Shown here: in pieces, positions 42,991-51,651 of the stretch
Position numbering within the stretch: the first letter of the stretch is position 1
How the letters are laid out: every line of letters begins with the position of its first letter
Source: Inquilinus limosus_F
GTDB lineage: Bacteria > Pseudomonadota > Alphaproteobacteria > DSM-16000 > Inquilinaceae
Direction: 5' to 3'
Assembly: GCF_051487185.1 (NCBI RefSeq)
Contig: NZ_JAHVDK010000026.1
Span: 62,001 to 126,000 of the forward strand
DNA: 64,000 nt
Position numbers and translations under genes: made by a program
The notes under the pieces: generated by a model
What the model was told of the DNA's origin: nothing
Databases searched by the model: none
Seen by the model: the letters and a program-made list of their open reading frames with translations, nothing else

Positions 42991-44112
42991 GTGTCGCTTC
43001 CCTTCGTCGACCTCAAGCAGCAATACGCCCGCCTGAAGCCTTTGATCGACGCCCGCATCCATGCGGTGCTCGATCACGGCCAGTACATCCTGGGGCCGGA
43101 GGTGGCGGAGCTGGAGGGCGAGCTGGCGCGCCGCGCCGGCGCCCGCCACTGCCTGACGGTGTCGAGCGGCACCGACGCGCTGATCATGCCGCTGATGGCG
43201 CGGGGGATCGGCCCGGGCGACGCCGTCTTCGTGCCGGCCTTCACCTTCACCGCGACGGCGGAGGCGATCCTGCTGCTCGGCGCGTCGCCGGTCTTCGTCG
43301 ATGTCGATCCCGAGACCTACCTGATCGACCTGGCCGATCTGGAGCGCCGCATCGCCGCTACCAAGACGGCGGGCAAGCTGGCGCCGAAGGCGGTGATCGC
43401 GGTCGACCTGTTCGGCCTGCCGGTCGACTATCCGAAGCTGCAGGCGATCGCCGACGCGCAGGGCCTGTTCATCATCGCCGATGCGGCGCAGAGCTTCGGC
43501 GGCGCCTTCCATGGCCGCCCGGTCGGATCGCTGGCGCCGGTCACCGCCACCAGCTTCTACCCGGCCAAACCGCTCGGCTGCTATGGCGACGGCGGCGCCG
43601 TCTTCACCGATGACGACGAGCTGGCCGCGGTGCTGAAGTCGATCCGTGTCCATGGCGAGGGCAAGAGCCGCTACGACACGGTGCGGGTCGGCCTCAACGC
43701 CCGGTTCGACACCATTCAGGCGGCGGTGCTGCTGGCCAAGCTGCCCAGCTTCGGCGAGGAGCTGAAGGCCCGCGACCGGCTGGCGCGGCACTATTCGGCC
43801 CGCCTGTCCAACCGCGTCCAGACGCCGGTGATGCCGGACGGGCTGAGCTGCGCCTGGGCGCAATACACCATCCGCGTGCCGGAGCGCGACGCGGTGCGGG
43901 CGAAGCTGGGCGAGGCCGGGGTCCCGACCGCGATCTACTATCCGACGCCGATGCATCTGGCGGAGGCCTACCGCGCCCATGGCGAGGGCGAGGGCTCGCT
44001 GCCGGTCAGCGAGGCGCTGAGCCGCGAGGTGCTGAGCCTGCCGATGCACCCGTTCCTGTCCGACGCCGACGCCGACCGCGTCTGCGACGCGGTGATCGCG
44101 GCGGTCGGCTAG
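42991..44112 (+). CDS. DegT/DnrJ/EryC1/StrS sugar aminotransferase
   Basis: A 373-residue PLP enzyme of the nucleotide-sugar aminotransferase family, as used for surface polysaccharide amino sugars. Substrate/PLP motifs are SSGTDALIMPL, PAFTFTATAEAI and DAAQSFGG (Asp164); the Schiff-base Lys is Lys193 in FYPAKPLGCYGDGGA. The C-terminal half includes RVGLNARFDTIQAAVL, the aligned Arg/Asn region of WbpE-type enzymes. GTG 42991 is the start. No other polysaccharide genes are nearby. Its stop shares CTAG with the convergent sigma-factor gene. Confidence 0.9.
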   Translation: MSLPFVDLKQQYARLKPLIDARIHAVLDHGQYILGPEVAELEGELARRAGARHCLTVSSGTDALIMPLMARGIGPGDAVFVPAFTFTATAEAILLLGASPVFVDVDPETYLIDLADLERRIAATKTAGKLAPKAVIAVDLFGLPVDYPKLQAIADAQGLFIIADAAQSFGGAFHGRPVGSLAPVTATSFYPAKPLGCYGDGGAVFTDDDELAAVLKSIRVHGEGKSRYDTVRVGLNARFDTIQAAVLLAKLPSFGEELKARDRLARHYSARLSNRVQTPVMPDGLSCAWAQYTIRVPERDAVRAKLGEAGVPTAIYYPTPMHLAEAYRAHGEGEGSLPVSEALSREVLSLPMHPFLSDADADRVCDAVIAAVG

Positions 44113-45365
44113 GGTCGGCGGACGCCCTCGGCAAGCCTCTCGATCCGCGCGCGCAGATAGGTCCGCACGGCGGGATCGTCGGCGAGGCCGAGCGCCCGGG
44201 TCAGCGCCTCCCGCGCCTCGGCCGTCCGGCCGGCGCGGGCGAGGAGGGCCCCGCGCGCCGCCCAGTAAGGCTGGTAGCCGGCCAGCCTGTCATCGGCCGC
44301 GAGCGGGTCGAGCGCGGCGAGCGCCGCGTCCGGGCCGTCCGTCTCCGCGAGGGCGGCCGCACGGTTGAGCGCGACGACCGGCGAGCCCGTCAGCGCGAGG
44401 AGATGATCGTAGAGGGCGACGATCGCCGGCCAGGTCGCCGCGCCGCCCAGCCGCCGCGCGACATGGGCCGACTGGATCGCCGCCTCGATCTGATACCGGC
44501 CGCTCGGCCCGGCCGCGCTCGCCTCGCGCAGCAGCCGCTCCGCCGTGGCCAGCGCGCCGCGGTCCCAGCGGGCGACATCCTGCTCCTCCAGCGGCACGAA
44601 CGTCCCGTCTTCGGCCCGCCGCGCCAGCCGCCGGGCCTCGGCGTAGGACATCAGCGCCAGCATTCCCTTCGCCTCCGGCTCGTCCGGAAGAAGGCCGACC
44701 ACGAGCTGGCCGAGCCAGATCGCCTCCTCGGCGAGCCGCGGGGCGCCGTCGTCGAGCTCGTGCCAGCCCCGCGCATAGATCGCGTAGATCGCCTCGAGCA
44801 CGGCGTCGAGCCGCTGCGGCAGCTCCTCGCGGTCGGGCACGCGGAAGGGGATGCCGGTATCGCGGATGCGGGTCTTCGCCCGAACCAGACGCTGGCCCAT
44901 CGTCTTGGGCGGCACCAGGAAGGCGGCCGCGATCTCGCTGGCGGAGAGGCCGAGCACCGTCTGCAGGATCAGCGGTGCGCGCATCCCGCGCTCGATCGCC
45001 GGATGCGCGCCGGCGAACATGAGGGCGAGGCGGCGGTCGGGGATCGCCTCGGGCGACGAGGCCGCCGCCTCCAGCTCCTCGGCCATCAGCGCGAGGCGGT
45101 CCGCGCCGGCGGTCTCGACGGCGCGTCGCCGCGCCGCGTCGATGCCGCGCCGCCGCGCGATGGCGAGAAGCCATGCGGCGGGGTTGTCGGGAACGCCGCT
45201 CTCGGGCCACTGGCGAAGCGCCGCGGCGAAGGCCTCCGCCAGCGCATCCTCGGCGGCGGCCACGTCCCTCGTCCGCGCGGCGAGGAGGGCGACCAGCCGG
45301 CCGTAGCTCTCGCGCGCCACGCGCTCGGCGGCTCGCCCGGCCTGATCTCCCGTCCCCGCCGGCAC
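44109..45365 (-). CDS. ECF sigma factor, DGPF-associated (ECF42-type)
   Basis: A 418-residue sigma factor. Region 2 lies at about 15-80 (SYGRLVALLAARTRDVAAAE, then DNPAAWLLAIARRRGIDAAR) and region 4 at about 115-165 (LILQTVLGLSASEIAAAFLV, then KTMGQRLVRAKTRI). A long TPR-like C-terminal extension (about 190-415) includes EAKGMLALMSYAEARR. This long C-terminal domain and the adjacent YCII/DGPF protein define the ECF42 group, in which the extension replaces an anti-sigma factor. GTG 45365 begins one base after the YCII stop. Confidence 0.9.
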   Translation of the reverse strand: MPAGTGDQAGRAAERVARESYGRLVALLAARTRDVAAAEDALAEAFAAALRQWPESGVPDNPAAWLLAIARRRGIDAARRRAVETAGADRLALMAEELEAAASSPEAIPDRRLALMFAGAHPAIERGMRAPLILQTVLGLSASEIAAAFLVPPKTMGQRLVRAKTRIRDTGIPFRVPDREELPQRLDAVLEAIYAIYARGWHELDDGAPRLAEEAIWLGQLVVGLLPDEPEAKGMLALMSYAEARRLARRAEDGTFVPLEEQDVARWDRGALATAERLLREASAAGPSGRYQIEAAIQSAHVARRLGGAATWPAIVALYDHLLALTGSPVVALNRAAALAETDGPDAALAALDPLAADDRLAGYQPYWAARGALLARAGRTAEAREALTRALGLADDPAVRTYLRARIERLAEGVRRP

Positions 45366-45366
45366 G

Positions 45367-45705
45367 TCAGGCCGGGGCGATGGGGCGGATCTCGATGCTG
45401 CCGTAGCGCGCGCTCGGGCAGCGGGCCGCCCAGGCGATCGCCTGGTCCAGGTCGGGCACATCGATCAAGAAATACCCGGCGAGCTGCTCCTTGGTGTCGG
45501 CATACGGCCCGTCGAGGACCTCGGTCCGGTCGCCGGTGACGCGGACGGTGCTAGCCGCCGAGCTCGGCTGCAGCCGGATGCCCGGTTCGAACGAAATGCC
45601 AGCCTTCGCGGCTGCCTCCTTGAAGGCGGCATAGTCGCTCCAGAGCGATGGCGGCGCCTTGGCGAGCGCGGCGTCGTCGTGGTGGATCAGCATCATATAG
45701 CGCAT
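45367..45705 (-). CDS. YCII/DGPF domain protein
   Basis: A 112-residue ferredoxin-like protein of the YCII family. MRYMMLIHHDDAAL at the N-terminus and the eponymous motif VLDGPYADTKEQLAGYFLID mark the DGPF subgroup, which is nearly always next to ECF42 sigma factors, as here. GGAGG precedes ATG 45705. The biochemical role of these proteins is not established; they are thought to be targets or partners of the sigma factor. Confidence 0.92.
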   Translation of the reverse strand: MRYMMLIHHDDAALAKAPPSLWSDYAAFKEAAAKAGISFEPGIRLQPSSAASTVRVTGDRTEVLDGPYADTKEQLAGYFLIDVPDLDQAIAWAARCPSARYGSIEIRPIAPA

Positions 45706-45824
45706 CGGAACCTCCGCTTCGGTGCCCGGGACAGCCTGTCCCGTCATGTCGATGTCGGGGACGGGCGGGCGCTTTCGACAGCCGACGCTGAAAAATCGTC
45801 CGCGAGTGTCGCGACGGGCGAATC

Positions 45825-46436
45825 TTAGCGCGTCGCCACCGCCACCGCGGCGCCGGCCATCACCGCGCCGGTGCCGCGGTTGATCGCCTTGAGCGCCCGC
45901 GGCGACCGGAACATCCGGCGGGCGCGCAGGGCCAGCATGACATAAAGCGCCAGCACCGCGCCGTAGACCACGACCAGTGTGGCGGCGAGCTCGGCGAAGC
46001 CGATCCAGCTCAGCCGCGGCAGGTCGATGATGGTCGGCAGCAGCGCCAGGTAGAACAGCGTCGTCTTCGGGTTCCCGAGGCAGACCGAGATGCCGGTCAG
46101 GAACAGCCGGATGCCTTCGCCGCGCACCGGCTGCGCCTCGACCGGCCCTGTCGCCGGGGTGGTCCACAGCCGCCAGGCCAGATACAGCAGATAGACGGCG
46201 CCGGCATATTTGATCGCGACGAAGACCGGCTGCAGCGTCGCCGCCAGCACGGCGAGGCCGAGCGCGGTGGCGCCGAGCCACATCAGGTCGCCGGCCACCA
46301 GCCCGAGACAGAAGGCCAGCGCCCCCCGGCTGCCGCGGCCGAGCACGCGCGCCACCAGCGCCGCGGTGGTCGGGCCCGGCACGGCGCAGGCCACGCCGAG
46401 CGTGACGGCGTAGATCACCAGAGTAGACAGGTCCAT
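45825..46436 (-). CDS. LysE family amino-acid exporter
   Basis: A 203-residue inner-membrane protein with about six helices. VTLGVACAVPGPTTAALVAR near the N-terminus is the LysE/RhtB pore motif, with the family's usual 'PGP'. GISVCLGNPKTTLFYLALLP at about 110-130 is the second conserved segment. GAGGGG lies before ATG 46436. It probably exports amino acids or homoserine-lactone-like metabolites. No LysG regulator is adjacent. Confidence 0.9.
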   Translation of the reverse strand: MDLSTLVIYAVTLGVACAVPGPTTAALVARVLGRGSRGALAFCLGLVAGDLMWLGATALGLAVLAATLQPVFVAIKYAGAVYLLYLAWRLWTTPATGPVEAQPVRGEGIRLFLTGISVCLGNPKTTLFYLALLPTIIDLPRLSWIGFAELAATLVVVYGAVLALYVMLALRARRMFRSPRALKAINRGTGAVMAGAAVAVATR

Positions 46437-46698
46437 CGGCTTCCCCTCGTGAGTCTGCCCAGGCAGCATTGAGAAATCTATTACGCCAGGACGAATTCTT
46501 CTCGTCTCGCATCCCGTTGAAAACATGCGCTGTTTGGAATTTTTCTATTTGGTTGCGTCTGTACAATGGTTGCGGGAGGATTTCGATGTTCCGTTATTGG
46601 CCGTTTGGGCGCAGTATCGGCGCCGAGAAAAGCACACTGCCAGTCTAATCCAGAGGTCGGTCTGGTTCTATCCATGCATTCCGGGGGCAGCCGAGGTC

Positions 46699-47487
46699 AT
46701 GTCTTTGTCGAGTCTGCTCCATCCCACCTCCATCATTGCCGCCGGCGCCGAGATCGGCCTCGGAACCCGCATCGGGCCCTACGCCGTCATCGGCGCAGGC
46801 GTACGGCTTGGGCGTGACAACGTCGTCGGCCCCCATGCCGTGGTCGAGGGCGACACCGAGATCGGCGATCGCAACCACATCTTCCAGTTCGCATCCGTCG
46901 GCGCGCCGCCCCAGGACCTGAAATGGGACAGCGGCAACAGTCGGCTGCGGATCGGGAACGACAATGTGTTCCGCGAACACGTCACCATCCATTCCGGCGC
47001 CGCGCGGCCCCTGGGGGTGACGAGGATCGGCGACGGCAACCTGTTCATGGCCAACGCCCATGTCGGCCACGACTGCCGCATCGGCAGCCACACCCGCTTC
47101 GTCAACGGGGCGATGATCGCCGGCTATGGCGAGGTCGGCGACCATGCCTTTCTCAGCGGCCTGGTCGCGGTTCATCAATTCACCCGGATCGGCGCCTTCG
47201 CCTTCGTCGCGGCCGGCGCGATGGTGTCCCAGGACGTGCCGCCCTTCTGCCTGGCGCAGGGCGACCGGGCCCGGCTGGTGTCGCTGAACGAGGTCGGGCT
47301 GCGCCGCAACGGCTTCATCGAGGCGGATGTGCTGATGCTGCGCAAGGTGTTCCGCATGCTGTTCCGCGGCGTGGGCACCAAGGCCGAGCGGATGGCGGCG
47401 GTCGATCATGCTTATGGCGAGCGCCGCGGGATCGATCTGCTGCTGCGCTTCCTGTCGGATACGAAGCGCGGCCTGGCAGCGGCCTGA
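46699..47487 (+). CDS. lpxA: UDP-N-acetylglucosamine O-acyltransferase, first lpxA copy (diverged)
   Basis: First step of lipid A synthesis: acyl transfer from acyl-ACP to UDP-GlcNAc. The 262 residues form a left-handed beta-helix of hexapeptide repeats (about 10-190) and a C-terminal helical domain. The catalytic base is His124 in ANAHVGHDC (E. coli His125). Gln72-Asp-Leu-Lys75 matches the Q73/K76 region. Tyr143 stands where E. coli has His144, and Phe167 where it has His168. The chain-length ruler position (Gly173 in E. coli) is Ala172. It is not in an fabZ-lpxA-lpxB cluster. The upstream 262 bp (46437-46698) is unusually AT-rich and probably holds the promoter. Confidence 0.92.
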   Translation: MSLSSLLHPTSIIAAGAEIGLGTRIGPYAVIGAGVRLGRDNVVGPHAVVEGDTEIGDRNHIFQFASVGAPPQDLKWDSGNSRLRIGNDNVFREHVTIHSGAARPLGVTRIGDGNLFMANAHVGHDCRIGSHTRFVNGAMIAGYGEVGDHAFLSGLVAVHQFTRIGAFAFVAAGAMVSQDVPPFCLAQGDRARLVSLNEVGLRRNGFIEADVLMLRKVFRMLFRGVGTKAERMAAVDHAYGERRGIDLLLRFLSDTKRGLAAA

Positions 47488-47492
47488 GGGCC

Positions 47493-49046
47493 TCACGGGT
47501 TGAGGGTCGGTGGCCGGCGGTGCCGGGTGGCGCTCTCGTAGTCGTAGGCGAAGGACAGCAGGTCCGCCTCGCTCCACATCGGGCCGATGAAGATCAGGCC
47601 GAAGGGCGCGCCCGACGCATAGGTTCCAGCCGGCACCGTCACGCCGGGCAGGCCGGCGATGTTGATCTCGGAGACCGAGGTCTCCTGCACCGATCCGGAA
47701 CTTCCCAGGGGCGGCAGCTCCTCGCGCATCTGCGGGAACACCAGCCCGTCGAGCCTGTGCCGCGCCATGACCTCGGTGAAGATGGCGAGGTAGGCCTCTT
47801 TCGCTTCGAGGAAATCGGCCAGATCGGGCGGCGCCAGCGGGTCGGCCAGGCTTGCCCGGAACGCCGGCCGGTCCGCCATGAAGGCGAGCACGCCTCCGGG
47901 GGCGAAGGGATCCTCCGCCGCCACCGCGGTCCTGAACGCCTCGAAGGACTGGAGCGTGGCTTTCGGGCCCAGCCGCTTCAGGTAGCGGTCCAGGTCGTAG
48001 GGCAGGGCCTCGATGCCGCGCGGGTCGAAGCCGTCGGCGCCCGGCGCCGGTCGGGCGATGTCGGCGAAGCCCGTCCCCGCGAAGGGATCCTCGACCAGGA
48101 TCGCGCCCCGGGACTGCAATTCGCCGATCGCCCGCCGGTACAGCGCCGCCGATTCGGCGGAGAGCGGCTGGTGGCGCCATCCCGGCCCGTACAGGCCGAG
48201 GCGTCTGCCGCGCAGCGATCCGGCGTCGAGACCGGTGGCATAGCCACCCCGCGGCCGGTGGCCGATGCCGGCCACGGTCTTGGGATCCTCGGGGCTGAAG
48301 CCGGCGATCGCGTCCAGCGCCAGCGCCGCGTCGCGCACGCAGCGCGCGATCGGGCCGACGACGTCGCGGGTGCTGCCGGCGAGCGGCATGACGCCGGCAT
48401 TGGGCACCAGGCCGAAGCTCGGCTTGATCCCGACCAGATCCTGGGCCGAAGCCGGGTTCTGGATCGAGCCGCCGGTTTCCTCCGCCAGGCCCAGCACGGC
48501 GAGGCTGCCGGCGACCGCGGTGGCGGTTCCGGCGCTGCTGCCGCCCGGCTTGCGGCCGGGGACGGCGGCGTTGAGCGTCGCGCCGGCCCAGCTGTCGTCG
48601 GCATGACTGCCGGACGCGCTCAGGACGGGGACATTGGTCTTGCCCAGGATGACGGCGCCTGCGGCGCGCAGCCGCGCCACGACGGGCGAGTTCATCGCCG
48701 GGATCAGGTCGATGCCGCCGGCTCGCGCGCTGAGCAGCCGCCAGCCACCGGTGCTGGGAAGCCCGGCCATGTCCATGGTGTCCTTGACCACGACCGGCAC
48801 GCCGGCCAGCGGGCCCAGCGCCTCACCGGTCGCGCGCCGCCGGTCGATCTCGCGGGCCTCGCGCAGGGCGTCCGGGTTCATCGTGATCAGGGCGACGTAG
48901 CGCGGATTGTAGCGGGCGATGCGGTCGAGGAAGGCCTGTGCCAGGGCCTCCGCCGTGACGTCGCCCCGGGCGAAGGCGGCCTGCGCATCCGCAACGGTCA
49001 TCTCGACGGGATCGACAGCGGACGGAACCGATGCGGCGGTGGTCAT
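47493..49046 (-). CDS. Amidase signature family hydrolase
   Basis: A 517-residue enzyme that hydrolyses amide bonds. The Ser-cisSer-Lys triad is visible: Lys in VVVKDTMDMA, cis-Ser in KPGGSSAGTATAVAG and the nucleophile Ser in ETGGSIQNPAS. The C-terminal DGLVFPQMREELPPLG and the GLPGVTVPAGTY segment are usual. It is convergent with lpxA copy 1, with 5 bp between stops, and divergent from lpxA copy 2. Start ATG 49046 has GGGAG 6 nt upstream. The substrate is unknown. Peptide amidase or aryl-acylamidase are possible. Confidence 0.93.
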   Translation of the reverse strand: MTTAASVPSAVDPVEMTVADAQAAFARGDVTAEALAQAFLDRIARYNPRYVALITMNPDALREAREIDRRRATGEALGPLAGVPVVVKDTMDMAGLPSTGGWRLLSARAGGIDLIPAMNSPVVARLRAAGAVILGKTNVPVLSASGSHADDSWAGATLNAAVPGRKPGGSSAGTATAVAGSLAVLGLAEETGGSIQNPASAQDLVGIKPSFGLVPNAGVMPLAGSTRDVVGPIARCVRDAALALDAIAGFSPEDPKTVAGIGHRPRGGYATGLDAGSLRGRRLGLYGPGWRHQPLSAESAALYRRAIGELQSRGAILVEDPFAGTGFADIARPAPGADGFDPRGIEALPYDLDRYLKRLGPKATLQSFEAFRTAVAAEDPFAPGGVLAFMADRPAFRASLADPLAPPDLADFLEAKEAYLAIFTEVMARHRLDGLVFPQMREELPPLGSSGSVQETSVSEINIAGLPGVTVPAGTYASGAPFGLIFIGPMWSEADLLSFAYDYESATRHRRPPTLNP

Positions 49047-49134
49047 GGCAGCTCCCGGCGGTTGCGCGACCATAGCGTGCCGGTGCCCGCCGGCCAAGCC
49101 GGCCCGCGCTGCGGCGCCGGCGGCCAACGCAATG

Positions 49135-49147
49135 ATTTGTAACAAAT
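49135..49147. promoter_or_regulatory. AT-rich dyad between amidase and second lpxA
   Basis: ATTTGT-A-ACAAAT (49135-49147), a 6-bp perfect dyad in an otherwise G+C-rich 181-bp divergent region. Candidate operator for one or both genes; no adjacent regulator gene. Confidence 0.35.
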
Positions 49148-49227
49148 TTTGAGTTTGCCCCTGGTGTTCCGGGCGGCAGGATCAGCGGCGTGCCGGACCG
49201 TCCGGCGCTCTCCGTTCGGGACTCCGC

Positions 49228-50013
49228 ATGACGTCATCCCTGATCCACCGAACCGCGATCATCGAGCCCGGCACCGAGATCGGCGAGGGCACCCGCATCG
49301 GCCCCTATGCCGTGATCGGCCCGAAGGTCCGGCTGGGCCGTGACTGCATCGTCGGCCCCCATGCGGTGATCGAGGGCCGGACCGAGATCGGCGACCGCAA
49401 CCAGATCTTCCAGTTCGCCTCGGTCGGCGCGCCGCCGCAGGATCTGAAATGGAAGGGCGAGGAGACGCGGCTGGTCATCGGCCACGACAACATCATCCGC
49501 GAATACGTCACCATCCAGCCGGGTGTCGGCGTCTCCGGCGGGCTGACCGAGATCGGCGACGGCAACCTGTTCATGGCCTGCGCTCATGTCGCCCATGACT
49601 GCCGCATCGGCAGTCATGCGCGCCTGGCCAATGCCGCGACCCTGGCCGGCCATGTCGAGGTCGGCGACCATGTCCACATCAGCGGCCTGGCCGGGGTGCA
49701 TCAGTTCACCCGCATCGGCGCCCACGCCTTCGTCGCCGCGGGCGCCATGGTGGCGCAGGACGTGCCGCCCTTCTGCCTGGTTCAGGGCGACCGGGCGCGG
49801 CTGGTCTCGCTGAACGAGGTCGGGCTGCGCCGCCACGGCTTCACCGAGCCGGAGGTGCTGGCCCTGCGCCGCGTCTTCCGCCTGCTGTTCCGCGGCACAG
49901 GCGCGAAGGCGGAGCGGATGGCCCTGGTGCGTCGCGACCATGCCGGCGAGAAGGGCGTGCCGGAGCTACTGGAGTTCCTGTCCGAGACCCGGCGCGGTCT
50001 GGTCGCGGCCTGA
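49228..50013 (+). CDS. lpxA: UDP-N-acetylglucosamine O-acyltransferase, second lpxA copy
   Basis: A 261-residue LpxA homologue clearly related to the copy at 46699 over its whole length. The catalytic His is His123 in ACAHVAHDC, and His142 and His166 are retained (E. coli His144 and His168). Gln97 replaces the His99 of E. coli in TIQPG. The acyl-chain ruler position is Ala171, as in the first copy. It retains more of the E. coli active-site histidines than copy 1, so it is the better candidate for the housekeeping enzyme, although the true housekeeping lpxA may lie elsewhere in the genome. The start follows an 181-bp divergent promoter region. Confidence 0.92.
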   Translation: MTSSLIHRTAIIEPGTEIGEGTRIGPYAVIGPKVRLGRDCIVGPHAVIEGRTEIGDRNQIFQFASVGAPPQDLKWKGEETRLVIGHDNIIREYVTIQPGVGVSGGLTEIGDGNLFMACAHVAHDCRIGSHARLANAATLAGHVEVGDHVHISGLAGVHQFTRIGAHAFVAAGAMVAQDVPPFCLVQGDRARLVSLNEVGLRRHGFTEPEVLALRRVFRLLFRGTGAKAERMALVRRDHAGEKGVPELLEFLSETRRGLVAA

Positions 50014-50082
50014 CGGAAACGGGCCGGCGTCTCGCGCGTTGATGACTCGAAGCCGACGGGATCGGCCTTCGAGGAGGACGCC

Positions 50083-50547
50083 ATGACAGCCGTGAGCCCG
50101 CTTCGCGCCAGCGTCACCGTCGACGCACCGCAGGGCCGCGCCTTCGAGGCCTTTACCAGTGAGCTCGGGCGGTGGTGGCCGCTCCCCTACACCTACGCCC
50201 TGGCGGAGCTCGATACCGCAGTGGTCGAGCCGCATGTCGGCGGCCTCTGGTTCGAGCGCGACCGCGAAGGCCGCGAGACGGCATGGGGCGAAGTCCGCGC
50301 CTGGGAGCCGCCGTCGCGGCTGGTCCTGTCCTTCGCCGTCGGTGCCGACCGGGCGCCGGAGCCGGAGGAGAGGGCGAGCGAGGTCGAGATCCGCTTCGTG
50401 CCGGAGAACGGGCGCACGCGGGTCGAGCTGGAGCACCGCGATTTCGAACGTCACGGCGACGGGGCAGGGCGGCTGCGCGAGGGCATGGACTCGCCCCAGG
50501 GCTGGCCGCTGATCCTCGCCGACTTTGCCCGATATCTTCGGGGCTGA
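50083..50547 (+). CDS. SRPBCC/AHSA1-type START-fold protein
   Basis: A 154-residue helix-grip protein. RASVTVDAPQGRAFEAFTSE at the N-terminus, WWPLPYTY and GRLREGMDSPQGWPLILADFARYL at the end fit the activator-of-Hsp90-like (AHSA1) group. Such proteins bind hydrophobic ligands; individual functions are mostly unknown. A GGAGGA ribosome site precedes the ATG. It is convergent with the reductase at 50557, with 9 bp between stops. Confidence 0.88.
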   Translation: MTAVSPLRASVTVDAPQGRAFEAFTSELGRWWPLPYTYALAELDTAVVEPHVGGLWFERDREGRETAWGEVRAWEPPSRLVLSFAVGADRAPEPEERASEVEIRFVPENGRTRVELEHRDFERHGDGAGRLREGMDSPQGWPLILADFARYLRG

Positions 50548-50556
50548 TGCAGCCGA

Positions 50557-51459
50557 TCAATCCACCGGCATCTCGTTCTCGATCCAGCCGATGAGCGAGG
50601 CGTGTTTCGGTGTCCAGCCCAGCTCCGCCCGAGCTCGTCGGCCGCGGACCCGGCTGTTGGAGCCGAGCGCGTAGACAGCATGGCCGAAGCCCAGCGCGGC
50701 GATGGCGTCGTCGATCGGCCAGGGCTGCGGCGCGCCGAGGCCGAGGCGCCGGGCGATCGCCGCCGCGGCCTCGGCGAAGGAGGCTTCGCCGTTCTCGACA
50801 TAGTAGAAGGCGCCGGCCGGGGCGCGCTCCAGCGCCAGGGCATAGAGCTCGGCCATGTCGTCGACACGCACGTTCGACCAGATGTTCAGGCCGCGCCCGA
50901 CATGGCGGATGACCCCGGTTTGTCGGGTCTGCTCGACCAGGGTCGGGATCTGCACGCTGTCCGGATGCAGACCGGGGCTGGTGCCGTAGATCAGGCTGTT
51001 GCACAGCACGGCGGAGCGCACGCCGCGGCCGGCGGCGTCGACGACCAGCCGGTCGATCGCGACCCGCGCCGCCTTGCCCGGCACCGGCTCCACCGGCGTG
51101 TCCTCGTCGTAGATCCGGTCCGAGGCCCGATCGCCGCGGGCGTCGTCGGCCACCACGCTGGTGCCGCTGGTGTGCAGGAACGGCTTGTCGCTGCCGGCAA
51201 GGGCGTCGAGGAAGGCCTCGACCGCCGGCCGATCGTCGGAATCGGCGGCGTTGACCACCGCATCGGCCGTCTTTGCCTCCCGCGCCAGCAGCGCCGTGTC
51301 CGCGAGGTCGCCCGGCACCGGGTCGATGCCGAGCGCCTGCAGCCGCGCCGCCTTCTCCGGCGACCGCACCAGGCCGCGGATCCGGTGCCCTGCCTGCATC
51401 AGCCGCAAGGCAACGGCGCCGCCGATGAAGCCGCTGGCGCCGGTCAGGAAGATGGTCAT
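50557..51459 (-). CDS. NAD(P)-dependent epimerase/dehydratase family protein
   Basis: A 300-residue extended SDR-like protein. The N-terminal nucleotide-binding motif is FLTGASGFIGGAVALRLM. HTSGTSVVADDA contains the Ser/Thr typical of the active site, and SLIYGTSPGL the tyrosine-like region, though a classical YxxxK is not evident. The C-terminal part includes VDDMAELYALALER and LGWTPKH. Probably a sugar- or aldehyde-modifying reductase. It is independent of its neighbours. Confidence 0.85.
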   Translation of the reverse strand: MTIFLTGASGFIGGAVALRLMQAGHRIRGLVRSPEKAARLQALGIDPVPGDLADTALLAREAKTADAVVNAADSDDRPAVEAFLDALAGSDKPFLHTSGTSVVADDARGDRASDRIYDEDTPVEPVPGKAARVAIDRLVVDAAGRGVRSAVLCNSLIYGTSPGLHPDSVQIPTLVEQTRQTGVIRHVGRGLNIWSNVRVDDMAELYALALERAPAGAFYYVENGEASFAEAAAAIARRLGLGAPQPWPIDDAIAALGFGHAVYALGSNSRVRGRRARAELGWTPKHASLIGWIENEMPVD

Positions 51460-51651
51460 GCCGCCCTCTCTACTGTGTCCTCGTCGACAAGAAAGATGGG
51501 GGCGGAACTCGAGGCCGAAACCAGGCTATTCGTGAACTGAATTCATAACTTCTGGTCTGCCGCGCCGGGTTATCGCCGGAGGGACACCGACCCACATTGC
51601 GCCCCGACACGGACCGCCCGCCGCCGCGGGGCAGGGGAGTCGGAGAGAAGC

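Noticed and set aside
46525..46698. N-terminal extension of the first lpxA gene
   Set aside because: The extension is AT-rich, lacks homology and codon bias, and ATG 46699 matches the conserved LpxA start.
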